24,251 bases of DNA from Sphingomonadales bacterium (GTDB lineage: Bacteria > Bacteroidota > Bacteroidia > UBA7662): positions 1-24,251 of the forward strand of contig VHBD01000005.1 in NCBI GenBank assembly GCA_016872125.1, read 5' to 3'. The notes under the pieces are model-generated. The model was not told where the DNA came from. It searched no databases and was given only the letters and a program-made list of their open reading frames with translations. Every line of letters begins with the position of its first letter. Position 1 is the stretch's first letter. Positions 7,703 to 15,492 of this stretch are shown here, piece after piece. The position numbers and the translations under genes were made by a program.

Positions 7703-8516
7703 GCCTATGCAGGTTGATGTAGGCAAGGCCTTTGCGGACAAGAATCCCCGCTTGTACCGCTGGATGCCCGGCTGGATTCTTCGTAAAATCGCCAATTTGG
7801 TTCATCAAGACGAGATGAACGAATTTCTTGCCTTGCATGGCCATCTCAGGGGGGCTGAATTTGCCCGGGCCGCCCTCAGGCACCTTCATATTCAAACGAC
7901 TGCGGTTGGCTTGGAGCATATTCCCTCCAACGGTGCCTTTGTATTGATCGCTAATCACCCGTTGGGAGGCACGGATGGCTTGGCTCTTTTTGACGTGCTG
8001 GGAAAGTGTCGCAATAAGTTCGCCTCCTTAAGCAACGACCTTATCACGCAGATACAGCCTTTGGAAGAATTATTCGTCCCGGTCAACAAACATGGCGCCC
8101 AATCCCGGGAGAATGTCCAAATACTTAAATCCAGATTCCGGGATGGGTACGGCATCCTGATCTTTCCGGCGGGCCTAGTTTCAAGGCGCTCGGCAGGCAT
8201 CATCCGCGATCTCCCCTGGAAGAAGACCGCAGTTTCCCTCGCCCGACGTGAAAAAGTCCCCGTGGTGCCGGTGCATATTTCCGGTCAACTCTCCGAACGT
8301 TTCTACCGAGTCGCCTCGTGGCGAAAAATATTGAGGATTCCATGGAATCTCGAAATGATGCTTCTCGTGGATGAACTCTTCAGGTTGCGCAATACCACCC
8401 TTACCATCACCATTGGTGAGGCCATACCCGCATCCCACCTGGATGCATCACGTACAGACTTGGAATGGACCCAATGGCTGTACCAAAAGGTTTACCAATT
8501 GCCCAGAACCGCTTAG
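7692..8516 (+). CDS. PlsC-like lysophospholipid / lyso-aminolipid O-acyltransferase (GlsA-like)
   Basis: The 274-residue protein belongs to the PlsC/LPLAT acyltransferase superfamily. The catalytic motif is NHPLGGTDG (88-96), with His and Asp separated by five residues rather than the classic four. The second block is ILIFPAGLVSRR (155-166), where PlsC enzymes usually have FPEG. FVPVNKHGAQSREN (128-141) is also typical. This combination is what I know from the O-acyltransferase half of aminolipid synthases such as Bacteroides GlsA and the OlsA/OlsF group, which add a second fatty acid to a 3-hydroxyacyl amino acid. It is followed by the matching N-acyltransferase 20 bases later. The start is either the ATG at 7692, inside glyA, or the ATG at 7707. 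No strong membrane segment is obvious; peripheral membrane association is likely. Confidence 0.85.
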   Translation: MSPEPMQVDVGKAFADKNPRLYRWMPGWILRKIANLVHQDEMNEFLALHGHLRGAEFARAALRHLHIQTTAVGLEHIPSNGAFVLIANHPLGGTDGLALFDVLGKCRNKFASLSNDLITQIQPLEELFVPVNKHGAQSRENVQILKSRFRDGYGILIFPAGLVSRRSAGIIRDLPWKKTAVSLARREKVPVVPVHISGQLSERFYRVASWRKILRIPWNLEMMLLVDELFRLRNTTLTITIGEAIPASHLDASRTDLEWTQWLYQKVYQLPRTA

Positions 8517-8536
8517 GTTAACCCGATTCGTTCCCT

Positions 8537-9502
8537 ATGGCCTTAAATTTAGAAATGCTCCCGCTGATCGATCCCGTACCCGCTGACCTTTTGGAATCCG
8601 AATTGGTCCCCAAAGCCCTGCTTCGGGAAACCAACAAAGGCCAAAACAGCTTGTTCGTGGTCAACGCCGCTGAGGCCCCCCATGTGATGAGGGAAATCGG
8701 TCGACTAAGGGAATTAAGCTTCCGTGCAGAGGGTGGTGGAGCCGGCAAAGACTGCGATGTCGATTCCTACGACCTCATGCCCAACGGGTACGAGCAAATG
8801 CTTGTCTGGGACCGCGATCATCGGCAAATCATGGCCGCCTACCGTTTCGTGGAATGCCGCAAAACAGGTCCTGATTCGGAGGGGAACTACCATCTTTCCT
8901 CCGAAACATTGTTTGATTTTAGCGAAGCTTTTCGAAAAGAGATCCTGCCTTCGACCATTGAATTGGGGCGCGCCTTTGTGGCCCCGGATTACCAGCCTGG
9001 TGGTCTTCATCGAAAAGGAATTTTTGCTTTGGATAATTTATGGGACGGCTTGGGCGCATTAACCGTTGCAAGACCAGGGATTCGCTTTCTCTACGGCAAG
9101 GTTACCTTGTTCGAGGGGTATCCAACCTCCGCGCGATCCTTGCTTCACAGCTTTCTGCAACATTACTTTGCAGACCCCAATTTATGGGTAACCGCCAAAC
9201 CGGAATGGGCCATACCCATCGAAAAACCCTCTGAATTTGATGCCCTATGGAATGGCTTGGATTACGAAAAAGCGATACAGATTTTGTTAAAAAAATCCCA
9301 AGAAATGGGCGGCAAAGTGCCTCCTTTGTTTCCGGCCTACATGAGCCTGTCAACCACCATGAAGTATTTTGGATTTGCCCACAACGCAGGGTTTGGACAG
9401 GTGGATGAAGCCGGAATTCTGGTAACCGTGGCGGATATTAACCAGGCCAAAACCGAGAGGCATATCCTTAGCTACCAACCCTTTTCGGATAGCCAAGCCT
9501 GA
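8537..9502 (+). CDS. GNAT-type amino acid N-acyltransferase (GlsB/OlsB-like, hemolysin-like family)
   Basis: The 321-residue protein matches the hemolysin-like GNAT family that transfers a 3-hydroxyacyl group from acyl-ACP to the amino group of an amino acid. OlsB acylates ornithine and Bacteroides GlsB acylates glycine. Supporting segments are VMREIGRLRELSFRAEGGG (50-68), the IELGRAFVAPDYQ core (141-153) and GIFALDNLWDGLGAL (161-175), followed by YGKVTLFEGYP. The C-terminal part with PAYMSLSTTMKYFG and GILVTV is shared by the Bacteroidota branch. The amino acid substrate cannot be read from sequence; adjacency to glyA favours glycine. The gene is 20 bases after the O-acyltransferase, and its 3' end overlaps the convergent purC by 31 bases. 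Confidence 0.85.
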   Translation: MALNLEMLPLIDPVPADLLESELVPKALLRETNKGQNSLFVVNAAEAPHVMREIGRLRELSFRAEGGGAGKDCDVDSYDLMPNGYEQMLVWDRDHRQIMAAYRFVECRKTGPDSEGNYHLSSETLFDFSEAFRKEILPSTIELGRAFVAPDYQPGGLHRKGIFALDNLWDGLGALTVARPGIRFLYGKVTLFEGYPTSARSLLHSFLQHYFADPNLWVTAKPEWAIPIEKPSEFDALWNGLDYEKAIQILLKKSQEMGGKVPPLFPAYMSLSTTMKYFGFAHNAGFGQVDEAGILVTVADINQAKTERHILSYQPFSDSQA

Positions 9503-10434
9503 ACCGGCTCCAACCAGTCTTGAGGCTCCGCGGATCCCGCATGATCCATGTCCACAAGAATTCGTTTGCCGGTCAGTTGCTCGTACAGTTCACGGTATCG
9601 TAAGCTGATTTGTTGAACCCACTCAGGGTCCATGGGGGGAATGCTTTGACCGTGCAGCCCTTGAAATCCATGTTCGATCAGCCATTGCCGGACGAATTCT
9701 TTGGATAATTGCATTTGAGGCTCCCCACGCAACTGCCGTTCCCGGTATCCCTCCGAATAGAAATACCTCGATGAATCCGGTGTATGGACCTCGTCCATCA
9801 AAACGACCTGCCCATCGATCAGCCCAAATTCATACTTGGTATCCACAAGGATAAGCCCACGCTCGGCCGCCATGGCGGTGCCGCATTGATACAAAGCCAA
9901 GGCATAGGCTTCCATAATCTTGTAATAGTCCTCGCTCACCAGACCTTGTTCCAGAATTTGATTACGCGAAATATCTTCATCATGGCCCTGAGAGGCCTTG
10001 GTCGTAGGGGTTATCAAAGGTTGTGAAAAAGGATCGGATTCCCGTAATCCCGCATCCATGGTGACGCCGCAGAGTTCTCGACGGCCATCCCGGTAGGAGC
10101 GCCAAGCATGCCCCGAGAGGTAACCCCTCACCACCATCTCGACCGGAAATGGCTCGGCCCTCAAGCCAACCGAAACCCTGGGATGAGGGGAACCCCTCCA
10201 CCAATTGGGAACAATATCGGAGGTGGCTTCCAGAAAATGAGTCGCGGTGCGATTCAAGACTTCCCCCTTGTAGGGTATAGCCGCAGGCAATACCACATCA
10301 AAGGCCGAAATGCGATCCGAGGCGACCATGACCAAATGCTGATCGCCCAAGCGGTACACATCACGGACTTTGCCACGGTAGAAACCGGTGACGCCTTGCA
10401 AAGGCAAAGGAGCCTTAGGAGACCAATGAATCAT
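9472..10434 (-). CDS. purC: Phosphoribosylaminoimidazole-succinocarboxamide synthase (SAICAR synthase)
   Basis: At 320 residues this is the longer SAICAR synthase type, common in Bacteroidota and yeast, which ligates aspartate to CAIR with ATP in purine synthesis. The N-terminal RGKVRDVYRL (20-29) and ASDRISAFDVVLP (38-50) are the nucleotide-binding signature. FPVEMVVRGYLSGHAW, LVDTKYEFGLIDG and LMDEVHTPDSSRY are the other family blocks. The ATG at 10434 lies 20 bases inside the 3' end of the upstream phoH-family gene, so both are probably in one transcript. Its own 3' end runs 31 bases into the convergent N-acyltransferase gene. Confidence 0.97.
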   Translation of the reverse strand: MIHWSPKAPLPLQGVTGFYRGKVRDVYRLGDQHLVMVASDRISAFDVVLPAAIPYKGEVLNRTATHFLEATSDIVPNWWRGSPHPRVSVGLRAEPFPVEMVVRGYLSGHAWRSYRDGRRELCGVTMDAGLRESDPFSQPLITPTTKASQGHDEDISRNQILEQGLVSEDYYKIMEAYALALYQCGTAMAAERGLILVDTKYEFGLIDGQVVLMDEVHTPDSSRYFYSEGYRERQLRGEPQMQLSKEFVRQWLIEHGFQGLHGQSIPPMDPEWVQQISLRYRELYEQLTGKRILVDMDHAGSAEPQDWLEPVQAWLSEKGW

Positions 10435-11413
10435 GCGTAGAGGTTGCGTTTTGGTAAGCTTTCACGATGGCCTTGACCAAAGGATGCCTGACCACATCAC
10501 TTTCGTCCAATTCCACGACCGCTATACCCTGAAGATTTCGGATCAAATCCAAGGTTGGTCGTAGGCCTGATTTCATGCGTGCCGGCAAATCCACTTGAGT
10601 CAAATCCCCTGTCACAATAAATCTTGCGGAAGGCCCCATCCTTGTCAGAAACATTTTGAGTTGCGTGGGGGTGCAATTCTGGGCTTCATCCAGAATAACA
10701 AAAGCCTTATCCAATGTTCTACCTCGCATAAAGGCCAAAGGTGCCACTTCGATAATGCCGTCTTCCAGGTACTTGATTAATCGTTGCGGGGGTAACATAT
10801 CTTCTAAAGCATCGTACAAGGGCCTTAAATAAGGGTCTACTTTCTCCTTTAAATCGCCGGGAAGAAAGCCAAGGCTCTCTCCGGCTTCCACCGCAGGTCG
10901 GGTGAGGATGATTTTTCGTATTTCTTTGTTCTTCAGGGCTCTAACTGCCAAGGCGACGGCCGTATAGGTCTTGCCCGATCCCGCTGGCCCCATGGCAAAA
11001 AGCAGATCACAGCGATTCATCGCATCCACCATTTTCTGCTGATTTCGAGTTCTGGCCCTGACTACAAGTCCGTTAGGGCCGTGTACCAAGATCGTCTTGG
11101 AAGCGCTTCCCTCTGGCAAATCCATCATGCCGCTACGTTCGTGACTCCCCACCACCTCATTGAAATCATCATCGCTCAAATAACCGTTGGCCAAACTGCA
11201 ACGCTTCAACAATTGTTCCCATAACACTTGAAATTTATGCAGGGATCCAGGATGGCCTTCCAAGGCCAATCGGCTGCCTCGGAGGGTCAACCGTAAATCC
11301 AGAAAGGCTTGTTGGAGCCGATCTTGCCGTAGCGTTCCGGGCCCAAAAAAATTCAAGGGCTCGATGCCCTGCAATTCAAATTCCAAAACTGTATTTTGAT
11401 GTTCCAAGGGCAT
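10415..11413 (-). CDS. PhoH family protein (PhoH-like ATPase)
   Basis: This PhoH-like P-loop ATPase belongs to the family often linked to RNA metabolism and found near ybeY in many bacteria; its precise role is unsettled. The Walker A motif is FAMGPAGSGKT (about residues 139-149 from the preferred start). The Walker B region is FVILDEAQNCTPTQLKMFL and the sensor block is FIVTGDLTQVDLP. The N-terminal third is a KH-like/PIN-independent extension with no motif I can name. I chose the ATG at 11413 (332 residues) because homologues begin near MPLEHQNTV; the open frame extends to 11464 and would nearly reach the divergent gene. The purC start overlaps its 3' end by 20 bases. ybeY is not in the window. 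Confidence 0.92.
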   Translation of the reverse strand: MPLEHQNTVLEFELQGIEPLNFFGPGTLRQDRLQQAFLDLRLTLRGSRLALEGHPGSLHKFQVLWEQLLKRCSLANGYLSDDDFNEVVGSHERSGMMDLPEGSASKTILVHGPNGLVVRARTRNQQKMVDAMNRCDLLFAMGPAGSGKTYTAVALAVRALKNKEIRKIILTRPAVEAGESLGFLPGDLKEKVDPYLRPLYDALEDMLPPQRLIKYLEDGIIEVAPLAFMRGRTLDKAFVILDEAQNCTPTQLKMFLTRMGPSARFIVTGDLTQVDLPARMKSGLRPTLDLIRNLQGIAVVELDESDVVRHPLVKAIVKAYQNATSTHDSLVS

Positions 11414-11433
11414 TCGCTTTGGGTGGAATGAGA

Positions 11434-11441
11434 TATTTTTG
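11434..11441 (+). promoter_or_regulatory. TAnnTTTG -7-like element before the DUF62 gene
   Basis: TATTTTTG matches the Bacteroidota -7 consensus exactly and lies 28 bases before the ATG at 11470, in the 56-base divergent gap with phoH. I found no TTG at a normal -33 distance; the nearest TTTG (11418-11421) is only 12 bases upstream. Weak candidate. Confidence 0.25.
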
Positions 11442-11469
11442 TGTAAAGGTTGAGGACAATCCAATCAAA

Positions 11470-12300
11470 ATGCCAGTTTTAACGTGCACCACCGATTACG
11501 GGTTAAAGGATCCCTACGCCGCCATGTTGCGTGGAAGACTCATGACGCGTTTTCCGGGTTGGAGAATCGAAGACATTTCCCACAATATTAGCAAATTTGA
11601 CCTCCTGGAAGCAGTTTATGTGGTCAAAACAGCCTATAGTTTTTTTCCACCGGGCAGCCTTCACCTTGTGGATGTTGGATTTTTGCCGATTTTTGGCCAA
11701 TTTACCGCACCCACGTATTGCGTGACCCGTATTGAAGGGCATTGGTTTGTCCTACCGGACAAGGAAGGTTTGATCCCTCAATTAAGCCAAGCCATTAACC
11801 ACCCGGTACAGCGCTATCCGTTCACGGTCCCGCAGCACATGCCGGGTTTTCAAATCCTGAATTGGCTGGACGGACCTGTAGGAATGCTCATACAATCCAT
11901 TGAATCGAACCCTGCTTTGGAGATCGCCCCGGAACCATGGGCAGCCCCTGTTCCGGACCAAAGCGCACGTTGGATCGAAGAACCCACGGTTATCGATGGA
12001 GTATTGGTCGGCAAAGTCGTATACGCGGATCATTACGGGAACTTGCATTCCAATATCACCCGCCAAGTCCTGGATCAATTTGCAAACGGCAAAGCCATCC
12101 ATATTCTCCTCAAGAGCGTGCGCAGTAACGAGAACAAGGTCGAGAAGATCCATGGCCATTACCATGCCGTCAAAGACAACGACCTGGTCTTGCTCTACAA
12201 TGCCGGGGGCTATCTGCAAATTGCATTAGCTCAAGACCATGCCTACAATCTCCTAGGATTGCGGGTCAACGATAGGGTCATGATCGAACGAATCGGATAG
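11470..12300 (+). CDS. SAM hydroxide adenosyltransferase (DUF62) family protein, degenerate motifs
   Basis: The 276-residue protein has the two-domain layout of the DUF62/fluorinase-chlorinase family. It opens with VLTCTTDYGLKDPYAAMLRG (3-22), followed by IEDISHNISKFDLLEA (33-48), a VLPDKEGL block near 94-101 where others have PDNGL, and a C-terminal domain with VVYADHYGNLHSNI (183-196) and LYNAGGYLQIA. Characterised members split S-adenosylmethionine with water to adenosine and methionine, using an Asp-Arg-His triad. Here Asp68 is kept in HLVDVG, but the Arg position seems to be Phe75, and the FHGRD motif that carries the His is not recognisable. The start at 11470 places the first strand at the N-terminus. 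Catalysis is therefore uncertain; it could be a SAM-binding relative. Confidence 0.83.
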   Translation: MPVLTCTTDYGLKDPYAAMLRGRLMTRFPGWRIEDISHNISKFDLLEAVYVVKTAYSFFPPGSLHLVDVGFLPIFGQFTAPTYCVTRIEGHWFVLPDKEGLIPQLSQAINHPVQRYPFTVPQHMPGFQILNWLDGPVGMLIQSIESNPALEIAPEPWAAPVPDQSARWIEEPTVIDGVLVGKVVYADHYGNLHSNITRQVLDQFANGKAIHILLKSVRSNENKVEKIHGHYHAVKDNDLVLLYNAGGYLQIALAQDHAYNLLGLRVNDRVMIERIG

Positions 12301-12310
12301 GTCATCAACC

Positions 12311-12339
12311 TTGGCCCTGCGTTGAAAGGATTATCTTTG
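12311..12339 (+). promoter_or_regulatory. Bacteroidota-type promoter candidate lying against the fabG start
   Basis: A TTG at 12311-12313 and an exact TATCTTTG at 12332-12339 are separated by 18 bases, fitting the -33/-7 pattern of the phylum. The -7 element ends 4 bases before the fabG ATG at 12344, so transcription from it would start at or very near that codon. Either the message is leaderless or the match is chance. Confidence 0.35.
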
Positions 12340-12343
12340 GGCC

Positions 12344-13096
12344 ATGATACAACGACTCCAAGACCGTGTTGCCCTGGTCACGGGTGCCTCAAGAGGCATA
12401 GGCCTGGGGATAGCCAAGAAACTCGCCCAAGAAGGAGCACACCTTGCCTTCACCTACAAATCCTCCGCAGAAGCGGCCCTGAATTTGCAGCAAGAACTCG
12501 TGGCCCTGGGGGTTCAAGCCAAGGCCTACGCTTCCGATGCTTCCGATTACCTGCAAGCCGAACAACTCATCGAATCGGTGCTTGCTGATTTTGGGTCTTT
12601 GGATATTGTGGTCAACAATGCGGGTATTACACGGGATCAGCTCCTCCTCCGTATGACCGAAGCGCAATGGGATGAGGTCCTAGACAACAACCTCAAATCG
12701 GTTTTTAATATCTGCAAACATGCCGTCAAACCCATGATGAAAGCCCGCAGTGGCAGCATCATCAATTTGTCCTCCGTAGTTGGTCGAAGCGGGAATGCGG
12801 GGCAAAGCAATTATTCGGCCTCCAAAGCGGGTGTAATCGCCTTCACCCAATCCTTGGCCAAAGAGCTTGGTTCTCGCAACATACGATGCAATGCCATCGC
12901 CCCTGGTTTTATCCTTACCGAGATGACCGGCCAATTGGATGCGGCAGTAGCCGAGCAGTGGAACAAACGCATTCCCCTTGGCCGTGCCGGAACCGTGGAA
13001 GAGGTGGCCGAAGTAGTTGCTTTTCTGGCCTCGGACGCGGCATCCTATGTAAGTGGGCAATGCTGGAACGTCTGCGGCGGCATGCAATCCTCCTAA
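12344..13096 (+). CDS. fabG: 3-oxoacyl-[ACP] reductase (short-chain dehydrogenase)
   Basis: At 250 residues this is a standard FabG-type reductase. The NADP-binding motif GASRGIGLG lies at 14-22, NNAG at about 90-93, and the catalytic Ser-Tyr-Lys set is in INLSSVVGRSG and NYSASK. The PGFILTEMT loop is typical of FabG. It reduces 3-oxoacyl-ACP to 3-hydroxyacyl-ACP in fatty acid elongation. That product is also the acyl donor for GlsB/OlsB enzymes, one of which is encoded 2.8 kb upstream, though they are not in one operon. The ATG at 12344 is the only start that gives the usual short N-terminal stretch. SDR paralogues are common, so a different substrate cannot be excluded. Confidence 0.88.
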   Translation: MIQRLQDRVALVTGASRGIGLGIAKKLAQEGAHLAFTYKSSAEAALNLQQELVALGVQAKAYASDASDYLQAEQLIESVLADFGSLDIVVNNAGITRDQLLLRMTEAQWDEVLDNNLKSVFNICKHAVKPMMKARSGSIINLSSVVGRSGNAGQSNYSASKAGVIAFTQSLAKELGSRNIRCNAIAPGFILTEMTGQLDAAVAEQWNKRIPLGRAGTVEEVAEVVAFLASDAASYVSGQCWNVCGGMQSS

Positions 13097-13150
13097 GCGA
13101 AGATTCCCCAAATTTGTTCTAAACTATTGATTTTGAGAAATTTGGAATTC

Positions 13151-15394
13151 ATGTGGGGAGACCCATGGTGGGTTATTCCGTTGGCCATCTTGGTGGGATT
13201 GGGCTACGCATGGATATTGCACGGGAAACGCCCTCTGCCCGATATCCGGCGATCCCGGCGGGTATTGTTATGGACATTGCGGGCATTGGCTGTTACGATT
13301 ATCGTTCTCTTGTGTTTTGAACCTCAATGGCTGAGCATGCAAAGGCAGGTGGATCCGCCTTTGGTTGTGGTTGCCTTGGACCAAAGCCGATCCATGGAAC
13401 GTACCGGACAACGGCCTGAAGCCATGATGAGTTTTGGCCAAGAACTCCGTCAAAAATTGGGCAAGGAATACCGGGTGGAAATTTTGGGCTTCGGCGACGA
13501 GGTCATTCCTTACCCTTTCAACCGGTCAACGAGCAGTGACCGTCAACCTGCCTTTAATTTCCAAGGCGCAGCCACCAATCCGGATGGGTTAAGGTCATGG
13601 GTGGATGAACACATGGGTCAAAACCCCGTTTCGGCCTGGGTCTTGGTTAGTGATGGCCAATTCAATCAAGGCGCCGACCCGTTGTACCTCTTGGACGAGG
13701 ACAAAGCCCCGATTTACACGCTCACCTGCGGTCAGCCCTCAGCCAACCAACCTTATTGGAGCATGGGGACGCCTACCGCACCGATCCGAGTCCCTGCCGA
13801 AAGCTCTTTTGAAATTGCGGCCACAGTTCAAGGTCTGCTGAGGAGTTCTGCAGGGCTTAGGCTAGAGCTTCTCTCGCTGGGCCTCGCTGCTGCCTCCGTG
13901 GGCAATGGGCAAGAAACAACCCTTGCAGACCAAGCCAAAGTGAACCCGGGTAGCTCCCCATTTTCGTCCACGATTCAGCTCAAAGCTTCGGTGGGTAAAC
14001 CCGGAATTTATGCTTTCAAGGTCAGAGGTGTCTTAGAAAGTTTTTCCAAGGGGTCTGGCGCGGATCCCTTACCCAACCAAGTCGAAGAAAGGCTGATCTA
14101 TGTAGAAGCCGTGGAAACCTTGCGTCGCATTCAAATTCTAGCCCTGGCCCCCCACCCCGATCTAGGGGTGCTTCGACAAACGTTGGAAGAAACCCTGAAT
14201 TATCGCGTTGAATTGAGTTACGGACTTCAAGGCCTTGAGCAAGCGGCCAAAGATGCCCTTGCGGACCTTTACATCCTGCATCAATGGCCCTCTGTGGACG
14301 CAGGACCTGCCCGTAATCCATGGTTAGAACAAATTTACAAGCAAGGAAAACCGCTTTGGTTCCTTGGGGGGGCTCGAAGCAAATGGGCCTCATGGCCAGG
14401 GAATTCTCAAAGTCAAAACACATCGATTTATTCCAACAGCGTTTCCCCTGCTTTGAACAAATCTTGGAATGCCTTTGCGATCAGCGCCGAGGATGAACAA
14501 ATGTTACGAAGATTACCTCCTCTTACCGTTTGGGTACCTGGCCCTTCGACTTTCCCCCAAAATCAAACCCTTTTGTACCGACAAATTGGCTCAGTGAATT
14601 CCGAGAGGCCTTTGTGGACCATTGATTATCAAAGCAATCCAGCCAAGGCCTACCTCTGGGGGGAGGGCCTTTGGCGTTGGCGTTTGGCCTCCATGAATTC
14701 CATAGAGTCGTCCAAAATCAGCTCCGATAATATACCCCTTGCCATCCATCATCGTTTGATTCTGCAAACCGTTTCGTTGTTATTGAGCGGTCGCGAAAGC
14801 GATCGTTTTGAGGCCAAACCCGTCAAAGCTGTCTTTAACGAAACAGAGAATGTGGTCTTTGAGGCAAGTTCACGCAATGCCTCCGGTGAATTCGAGAACA
14901 GCGCCCCCTTGGTACTTCAAATCTCTTCGGAGAACAAAGTCCTCTACGAAGGAGCGATGACCCCATCCGGCATGGGCTATTCCCTGAGCGCTGGTCGCTG
15001 GGTACCGGGGAACTACCAATATACTGCGACACTGACCCGCAATGGAATCGCAGCGGTTCGAAAAGGGACTTTCGCCGTTAGCCAATACGATTTGGAATCC
15101 GGATCGGGTCTGGCCAATCAGGCCCTAATGAATCAACTCTCCGCCCTGCATGGTGGCTTGGCACGCCAGGCCGAGATTCCAAAAAACTCTGCCAGCGGCT
15201 CCAGGCCATCGACCGCTCTAAGCGATGTCGTTGAGGATTTCGCAAAGCATATCCTCGAAAATCCTGTGATCAAACCCAGCAGCTACCAGGTCACCCAACT
15301 CACCGAATGGTCTGCATGGCCCCTTTTATGGATTATTGTATGGAGCATCATGGGTTTGGAATGGCTCCTTTACCGTGCTTTGGGCGGTAAATAA
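13151..15394 (+). CDS. Membrane-anchored von Willebrand factor A domain protein
   Basis: This protein of about 747 residues starts with two hydrophobic segments (roughly 6-23 and 39-55), continues with a VWA domain, and ends with a transmembrane helix around WSAWPLLWIIVWSIMG followed by a short basic tail. The VWA metal site looks intact: DQSRS (77-81), a Thr in GAATNPDG, and VSDGQ. Beyond it come a glutamine-amidotransferase-like alpha/beta region, starting near IQILALAPHPDLG, and a beta-rich Ig-like part. Similar multi-domain membrane proteins occur in many Bacteroidota and Planctomycetes with no assigned function. The ATG at 13151 best fits the N-terminus of such proteins, but TTG at 13127 or 13133 is also in frame. 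It may be coupled to fabG, 54 bases upstream. Confidence 0.75.
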   Translation: MWGDPWWVIPLAILVGLGYAWILHGKRPLPDIRRSRRVLLWTLRALAVTIIVLLCFEPQWLSMQRQVDPPLVVVALDQSRSMERTGQRPEAMMSFGQELRQKLGKEYRVEILGFGDEVIPYPFNRSTSSDRQPAFNFQGAATNPDGLRSWVDEHMGQNPVSAWVLVSDGQFNQGADPLYLLDEDKAPIYTLTCGQPSANQPYWSMGTPTAPIRVPAESSFEIAATVQGLLRSSAGLRLELLSLGLAAASVGNGQETTLADQAKVNPGSSPFSSTIQLKASVGKPGIYAFKVRGVLESFSKGSGADPLPNQVEERLIYVEAVETLRRIQILALAPHPDLGVLRQTLEETLNYRVELSYGLQGLEQAAKDALADLYILHQWPSVDAGPARNPWLEQIYKQGKPLWFLGGARSKWASWPGNSQSQNTSIYSNSVSPALNKSWNAFAISAEDEQMLRRLPPLTVWVPGPSTFPQNQTLLYRQIGSVNSERPLWTIDYQSNPAKAYLWGEGLWRWRLASMNSIESSKISSDNIPLAIHHRLILQTVSLLLSGRESDRFEAKPVKAVFNETENVVFEASSRNASGEFENSAPLVLQISSENKVLYEGAMTPSGMGYSLSAGRWVPGNYQYTATLTRNGIAAVRKGTFAVSQYDLESGSGLANQALMNQLSALHGGLARQAEIPKNSASGSRPSTALSDVVEDFAKHILENPVIKPSSYQVTQLTEWSAWPLLWIIVWSIMGLEWLLYRALGGK

Positions 15395-15492
15395 ATTAAG
15401 TTTACCGATAAAATAACAAACGGCCAAATAGCCTATCTTTAAATAATACGACGTAATTAATTGTTTCGAATAGCCTTTAATTCCTCAAACCC

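Noticed and set aside
11782..12219. 145-codon open frame antisense to the DUF62 gene
   Set aside because: No motif and no start context; the plus-strand protein explains the region.
13127..13150. TTG starts for the VWA protein
   Set aside because: Possible, but the downstream ATG at 13151 gives a more usual N-terminus; kept as an alternative only.
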